Below, piece after piece: positions 60,585 through 64,000 of a stretch of 64,000 bases of DNA (within the stretch, counting starts at the first letter, position 1; every line of letters starts with the position of its first letter). The DNA is from Paenibacillus sp. FSL K6-0276 (GTDB lineage Bacteria > Bacillota > Bacilli > Paenibacillales > Paenibacillaceae): positions 2,604,001 through 2,668,000 of the forward strand of contig NZ_CP150276.1 of NCBI RefSeq assembly GCF_037977235.1, given 5' to 3'. The translations under genes were made by a program, and so were the position numbers. The notes under the pieces are model-generated. The model did not search any database and was not told the origin of the DNA. It saw nothing but the letters and a program-made list of their open reading frames with translations.

Positions 60585-61652
60585 ATGATTGTTTTAAAAA
60601 AAGAGGAGTATGGCAAGGTAAGACATCTTGTGAAAAGTCAAAACGAGCTATCTGTATTTTCAGTTTTGGACGGGGAAATGCCTGGTGAGGTAAAGGTGAA
60701 TTCAGCAGAAAACCCGGTTGTAGTACTCATTAAGACCAGTGAGACAACATTGATTGCCGGAAGTGCCACCCATGAGGATTTTAACAGGGAAATCTCCGGA
60801 ATGCTGGATTTTTGGGATAGCGTAACCCCTGATTGGGATGAGTGGAGAGTGAAGATACCAGCCATTCATCCCAATCAGTTTATTAAGGAGTATACAAGAT
60901 ATAAATACACCCTGACTAGCAGGGATTTCATAAAGGCGGATCTCTCACTTCCGGAAGGCTATGTCTTGGAGTTCGTTAACCTTAAGGAGATGAGGCAAAA
61001 AAACTACATTAATGCTGACCGTGTCTACGACTGGGTAAAGGCTTGGGAAAGCGAGGAGCGGTTTGAAGAATCAGGATGCGGTTGTTATATCCGCAAGGAT
61101 GATAAAATTGTCAGCTGGTCAATAAGTGACTGCTACGCAAGTGACAGGATTGCTGTGGGGATTCATACAGACCCCGAGTACAGAAAAATGGGGTTTGCCA
61201 AGAAGGTTGCATCTGCGGTTGTCCAACAATGTTTTGACAAAGGGTATAGCAAGGTTGAGTGGTTGTGCGTCTCAACCAATGCCGGATCCAAAGCTATTGC
61301 CGAGGGAATCGGATTCAAGCAGGAAAACAAATATGCTTCCTTTTCATCCTATCCTCCCATTGAAAACCTGACCGATTTAGACGAAGACGGCTGGTATGAA
61401 TGGGGAACCCATTTAGAGAAGGCGTCAAAGGAAGAACGAGAGCGACGAGAGCTGATCTGGGATTCCCTGTATTGTTTTGTCAAAGCCAATGCGGTTGAAA
61501 AGACTATGACCGTAATCAATGAAATGACCGAAAAAGGAATTGATTGTAACCCGCAGCGGCTGACAGGAGATATCTTTCTTTTCCAAAAAGAAGGGTTATG
61601 TTCCGCGTTCAAGACCTCTTTATGGCAAGAATTTATTGGGAAACGGGTTTAA
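60585..61652 (+). CDS. GNAT acetyltransferase (PF12746-like)
   Basis: 355 aa with AGGAGG 8 nt before the ATG. An N-terminal domain (residues 1-115) ends in MLDFWDSVTPDWDEWRVKIP. The GNAT part at about 140-260 has SGCGCYIRKDDKIVSWSISD, VGIHTDPEYRKMGFAKKVAS (acetyl-CoA loop) and STNAGSKAIAEGIGFKQENKY. The last 90 residues (REELIWDSLYCFVKANAVEK-like) form a helical appendix with FIGKRV at the end. The closing helical part may be a regulatory module. The acceptor is unknown. It is transcribed alone. Confidence 0.85.
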   Translation: MIVLKKEEYGKVRHLVKSQNELSVFSVLDGEMPGEVKVNSAENPVVVLIKTSETTLIAGSATHEDFNREISGMLDFWDSVTPDWDEWRVKIPAIHPNQFIKEYTRYKYTLTSRDFIKADLSLPEGYVLEFVNLKEMRQKNYINADRVYDWVKAWESEERFEESGCGCYIRKDDKIVSWSISDCYASDRIAVGIHTDPEYRKMGFAKKVASAVVQQCFDKGYSKVEWLCVSTNAGSKAIAEGIGFKQENKYASFSSYPPIENLTDLDEDGWYEWGTHLEKASKEERERRELIWDSLYCFVKANAVEKTMTVINEMTEKGIDCNPQRLTGDIFLFQKEGLCSAFKTSLWQEFIGKRV

Positions 61653-61755
61653 AGCCTGCCAACGCTGCTGGACCTCGCCGGAATGCAGAGTTGATTTAAA
61701 GTTGATCTTCTTGGTTGAAGTTGTTGATTAAGCCACTTTAAAGCGAAAAAGAGTG

Positions 61756-61785
61756 AGAAGGGGGCCGAGAGGCTCCCTTCTGCTA
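61756..61785 (+). terminator. First hairpin after the GNAT gene
   Basis: AGAAGGGGGCC pairs with GGCTCCCTTCT; little T follows. Confidence 0.6.
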
Positions 61786-61790
61786 TGTAT

Positions 61791-61832
61791 GGGCGTAGAG
61801 TGTAACTCACTTACGCCCTTTTTTATCTTTGG
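61791..61832 (+). terminator. Rho-independent terminator after the GNAT gene
   Basis: GGGCGTA (61791-61797) with an inner GAGTG/CACTT-type pair and TACGCCC (61812-61818), followed by six T. Confidence 0.9.
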
Positions 61833-62153
61833 ACTTTTTGAGCTTAGGTAGCTTTATAAAGAACAAACAAGTGAACGATACACGAGTAGATCCAGCATAC
61901 CCCCATAATCTGGATGCCCCATCTCAGGGGGCCACTGAACTTTTACACCCACTAGAGAGAGACTAGAACGCGCGTTTGCATTTCTTGGTGATAGTTGCGC
62001 GAGAGCATGGGTGTCAGAACCCCATTGTAACCATCTTCATGCGCTCTTTGTTGACTCTGTGTTGATTTTGAACCACCAGAGAACCTTAAAAAGTGAACAA
62101 TGAGCCAAGTGGAATACACGCCAATACACCCGTCCCACGCGGTCTTGTAGTCC
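61833..62153. other. Intergenic stretch with no supported gene
   Basis: About 320 bp downstream of the GNAT and rhodanese genes. No frame, promoter or clear repeat is convincing. The intact rhodanese gene, unlike its two remnants, has no obvious terminator here. Confidence 0.5.
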
Positions 62154-62990
62154 TTACTCTTTCCCCGTAGTCACCGCATTCCCCTCATAACTAATCCAAT
62201 CACTCCAACTACCCGCATACAACTTCACATTCCTATACCCAGCTTTTCCGAGCGCGAGCACATTCGGGCAGGCACTTACACCTGAACCGCAGTACACGAT
62301 AATCTCTTGCTCAGGATCAATCCCCTCATAATGCTCTTTCAGCACCTCAGTTGATTTCCAGCGCCCTTGATCATCCAGCACTTCTTTCCAGAACTTATTG
62401 ATCGCCCCAGGAATATGACCTGCCTTCGGATCAATCGGTTCTTCCAGCCCTTCATAGCGGCGGGTTTCCCGTGAATCGATCAACAATGCGCCACCGTCGT
62501 TAACCACGTTTTGCACATCCTCCACGCTAACAAGCAGGTTATGCTGAACATTCGCGTCGTATCGGCTCGGAATCCGCACGGCTTGATGATCACTGACAGG
62601 GAAGGAGGCTTTTTTCCAAGCAGAGTAGCCTTCATCCATTACATGAACACGTTCATGACCCAGATAGCGGAGCATCCACCAGAGGTGGGAAGCATAGGCT
62701 CCACCTTGATCATCATAAACAACGACAATACGATCTCTGTTAATGCCAACCTTACTAAGGACGGTGGTTAGCTTCGAGATCTCAGGCAGTGGGTGGCGAC
62801 CCCCGTGGGAGCTTACTGGAGCGGAGAGTTGTTCTTCCAGATGCAAATAGATTGCGCCGGGAATATGATCTTTCGTGTATGCTTTACGTCCAGCTTCGGG
62901 GTCAGAGAGTAAAAAACGGCAATCCACTATAACAAGTTCAGGCTCGTATAACCGAGCAAGCAGCCATCGGGTAGAAACGATCGGTTCCAT
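62154..62990 (-). CDS. Rhodanese-type sulfurtransferase (thiosulfate/3-mercaptopyruvate)
   Basis: 278 aa starting MEPIVSTRWLLARLYEPELV. Two rhodanese domains: residues 1-140 (inactive; GRKAYTKDHIPGAIYL, VVYDDQGGAYASHLWWML) and 150-278. The second has LLIDSRETRRYEG and the active loop VYCGSGVSACPNVLAL with the catalytic Cys. The CGSGV-type loop leans to mercaptopyruvate or mixed substrate use. It moves sulfane sulfur to cyanide or thiols in the cytoplasm. Two orphan copies of its 3' end occur at 51869 and 59788 on the same strand. Confidence 0.94.
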   Translation of the reverse strand: MEPIVSTRWLLARLYEPELVIVDCRFLLSDPEAGRKAYTKDHIPGAIYLHLEEQLSAPVSSHGGRHPLPEISKLTTVLSKVGINRDRIVVVYDDQGGAYASHLWWMLRYLGHERVHVMDEGYSAWKKASFPVSDHQAVRIPSRYDANVQHNLLVSVEDVQNVVNDGGALLIDSRETRRYEGLEEPIDPKAGHIPGAINKFWKEVLDDQGRWKSTEVLKEHYEGIDPEQEIIVYCGSGVSACPNVLALGKAGYRNVKLYAGSWSDWISYEGNAVTTGKE

Positions 62991-63045
62991 AAAGATACCT
63001 TCTTTCTATTGATATGTATGGAGTCATTATAACGGAAAATAATAG

Positions 63046-63081
63046 AGGACGCACCTTAAGCTTATGGCTTAAAATGCGTCC
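63046..63081 (-). terminator. Terminator of the crystallin-like gene
   Basis: AGGACGCACCTTAAG pairs with CTTAAAATGCGTCCT with a mismatch; on the minus strand CTATTATTTTCC follows. Confidence 0.75.
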
Positions 63082-63088
63082 TAAGCTA

Positions 63089-63458
63089 TTAGATCAAACG
63101 ATATCCCGAAGGTAAGGTGCCGCTGCTGCGGATATTGCGAATTTGTTCGAGGGTTAAGCGCTGGTTGTTTGAAATAATTGATTCTACATCATTGCCGGAA
63201 ATGAAATCGTCCAAATCACGGATGCTGCGGTTTCAACGGAGCACGTGGAAGTTCCTCTAAACCGGGTTTTTGTGAACAGTATCAGTGTTGCATTGCTGCT
63301 TGTGGAGAAGAAACGAAGACTTTCAATACCATCGAGAATGGAGTCTGTATTGCGAATGCCCAGGTTGCCAGTAAAGGTTCTGATGTCCCCCTTAAGTTTT
63401 CTTCATCGTAAACGGTCAAGCGTGGGAAAGTCTGAGATACATGAACTTCTTTTTTCAT
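63089..63458 (-). pseudogene. Beta/gamma-crystallin-like protein gene with two frameshifts
   Basis: From the ATG at 63458, after AAAGGAGGAATGAC, the minus strand reads MKKEVHVSQTFPRLTVYDEE with NLRG. A 1-nt shift leads to FTGNLGIRNTDSILDGIE, then SLRFFSTSSNATLILFTKT and RFRG. A second shift leads to SIRDLDDFISGNDVESIIS, then QRLTLEQIRNIRSSGTLP and a stop at 63089-63091. The repaired protein has about 122 residues. It contains two Greek-key-like motifs, Y-x4-L-R-G and F-x4-F-R-G, and repeats of the type (N/S)-I-R-D-L-D. The family is inferred from those motifs. Start, ribosome site and terminator are intact, so the damage is recent. Confidence 0.75.
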
Positions 63459-63657
63459 TTGTCATTCCTCCTTTGTTAGCTAGTCTATGTTCATTTACAT
63501 TTTTGGTTTGGTTGATAGTTTAATAGAAAACCCTTATTTAAGTGATTTCTCATTTTCGGGCTTTACATCAATATTATATTAGTGTACTATTCAACTATAA
63601 CACCGACACAATAAAACAAACTAATTAATAATAAATTAGATAGCAGGGAGGATTATT

Positions 63658-64000
63658 ATGAAGCAGGGGAGTAACGCACACATGCAAGATTCAATCGTGC
63701 TGCAAATGAACGGGGTAAGTAAGATCATTAAAGGGAAATCCATTGTGGATAAGCTGACATTTGATATCCGTAAGGGAGAAATTGTTGGGCTGTTAGGACC
63801 AAATGGTGCAGGAAAGACAACAACGATTCGGATGATGACGGGTCTAATACGGATGAGCGAAGGGGATGTAATTGTTCAAGGTCACAGTGTAAAGAATGAT
63901 TTTAACAAAGCAATTGGACATATCGGAGCGATTATTGAGAATCCAGAGTTCTATCCGTATATGACAGGGCTTGATAATCTAAAGCAATACCAAAGAATGA
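63658..64000 (+). CDS. ABC transporter ATP-binding protein, N-terminal part
   Basis: 114 codons open to the window edge, from the ATG at 63658, 7 nt after GGGAGG. The protein has MQDSIVLQMNGVSKIIKGKS, Walker A LLGPNGAGKTTTIRMM, GLIRMSEGDVIVQGHSVK, and IGAIIENPEFYPYMTGLDNL, whose PEFY motif is typical of BcrA/bacitracin-type exporters. Signature and Walker B lie beyond the edge. It probably begins an export operon for a peptide antibiotic or lipid. Confidence 0.9.
   Translation, partial: MKQGSNAHMQDSIVLQMNGVSKIIKGKSIVDKLTFDIRKGEIVGLLGPNGAGKTTTIRMMTGLIRMSEGDVIVQGHSVKNDFNKAIGHIGAIIENPEFYPYMTGLDNLKQYQRM

Noticed and set aside
61860-62150. Possible end of an insertion sequence
   Set aside because: The stretch looks vaguely like a transposon border, but no inverted repeat, target duplication or transposase remnant could be found.

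Overview
The window reads as a chromosomal segment of a spore-forming Bacillota, most likely Paenibacillus. The genes are short and tightly packed, with strong GGAGG ribosome sites and frequent TTG and GTG starts. There is a tryptophan T-box in front of trpS, an S-layer-homology remnant, two ExsC-like small proteins, a VanZ/RDD protein and BlaI/M56, PadR/DrrAB, HxlR and ABC-F genes. The genus is inferred from style and content; no rRNA, tRNA or marker gene settles it.

Layout. 0-9.4 kb: the start of a fabF-type ketoacyl synthase divergent from an MmyB-like regulator, an ExsC-like gene, an MFS transporter, ExoA, a serine hydrolase, a VanZ/RDD membrane protein, an M29 aminopeptidase and a lone KhtT-like subunit. 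9.4-14 kb: trpS with its T-box, a second ExsC-like gene, an HxlR regulator, and an ECF sigma factor with its probable anti-sigma factor. 14-17.6 kb is a gene graveyard (pectate lyase, YesM-type kinase, NanE fused to a ROK kinase) around an intact ABC-F gene. 17.7-26 kb: a phosphotransferase-acetyltransferase fusion, a mirrored repeat cluster, a GNAT gene, a stalk-domain exported protein, a purA-like gene divergent from a LysR regulator, and a membrane molybdopterin oxidoreductase.

26.4-30 kb holds the most system-like module: a membrane protein (XpaC-like), a membrane-anchored solute-binding/VWA fusion and a TelA protein, consecutive and closed by a terminator. Next comes a broken IS110-family element (about 30.1-31.6 kb) whose long noncoding end could hold a bridge RNA. 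31.7-41.4 kb: hydrolases, a sensor-domain membrane protein, a tyrosine phosphatase, a frameshifted SDR gene under an HxlR regulator, a BlaI-M56 pair with palindromic operators, and an ArsR/SRPBCC pair.

42.1-49.5 kb looks G+C-richer than its surroundings and forms a coherent carbohydrate unit: a ChbG-type deacetylase, a LacI regulator, a solute-binding lipoprotein, two permeases and a GDE-type glycosidase. Two near-identical 14-bp palindromes lie in front of the regulator and of the transporter genes. 49.5-63.5 kb is a mosaic: a decayed HpaB gene, PilZ, a truncated SLH gene, PadR-DUF1048-DrrAB, an MFS pump, an orphan SecA2-like ATPase, a GNAT gene and a rhodanese. The 3' ends of two further rhodanese genes persist here with their terminators. 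A crystallin-like gene broken by two frameshifts and the start of an ABC ATPase close the window.

All calls come from reading the sequence and its translations; no database search was run.
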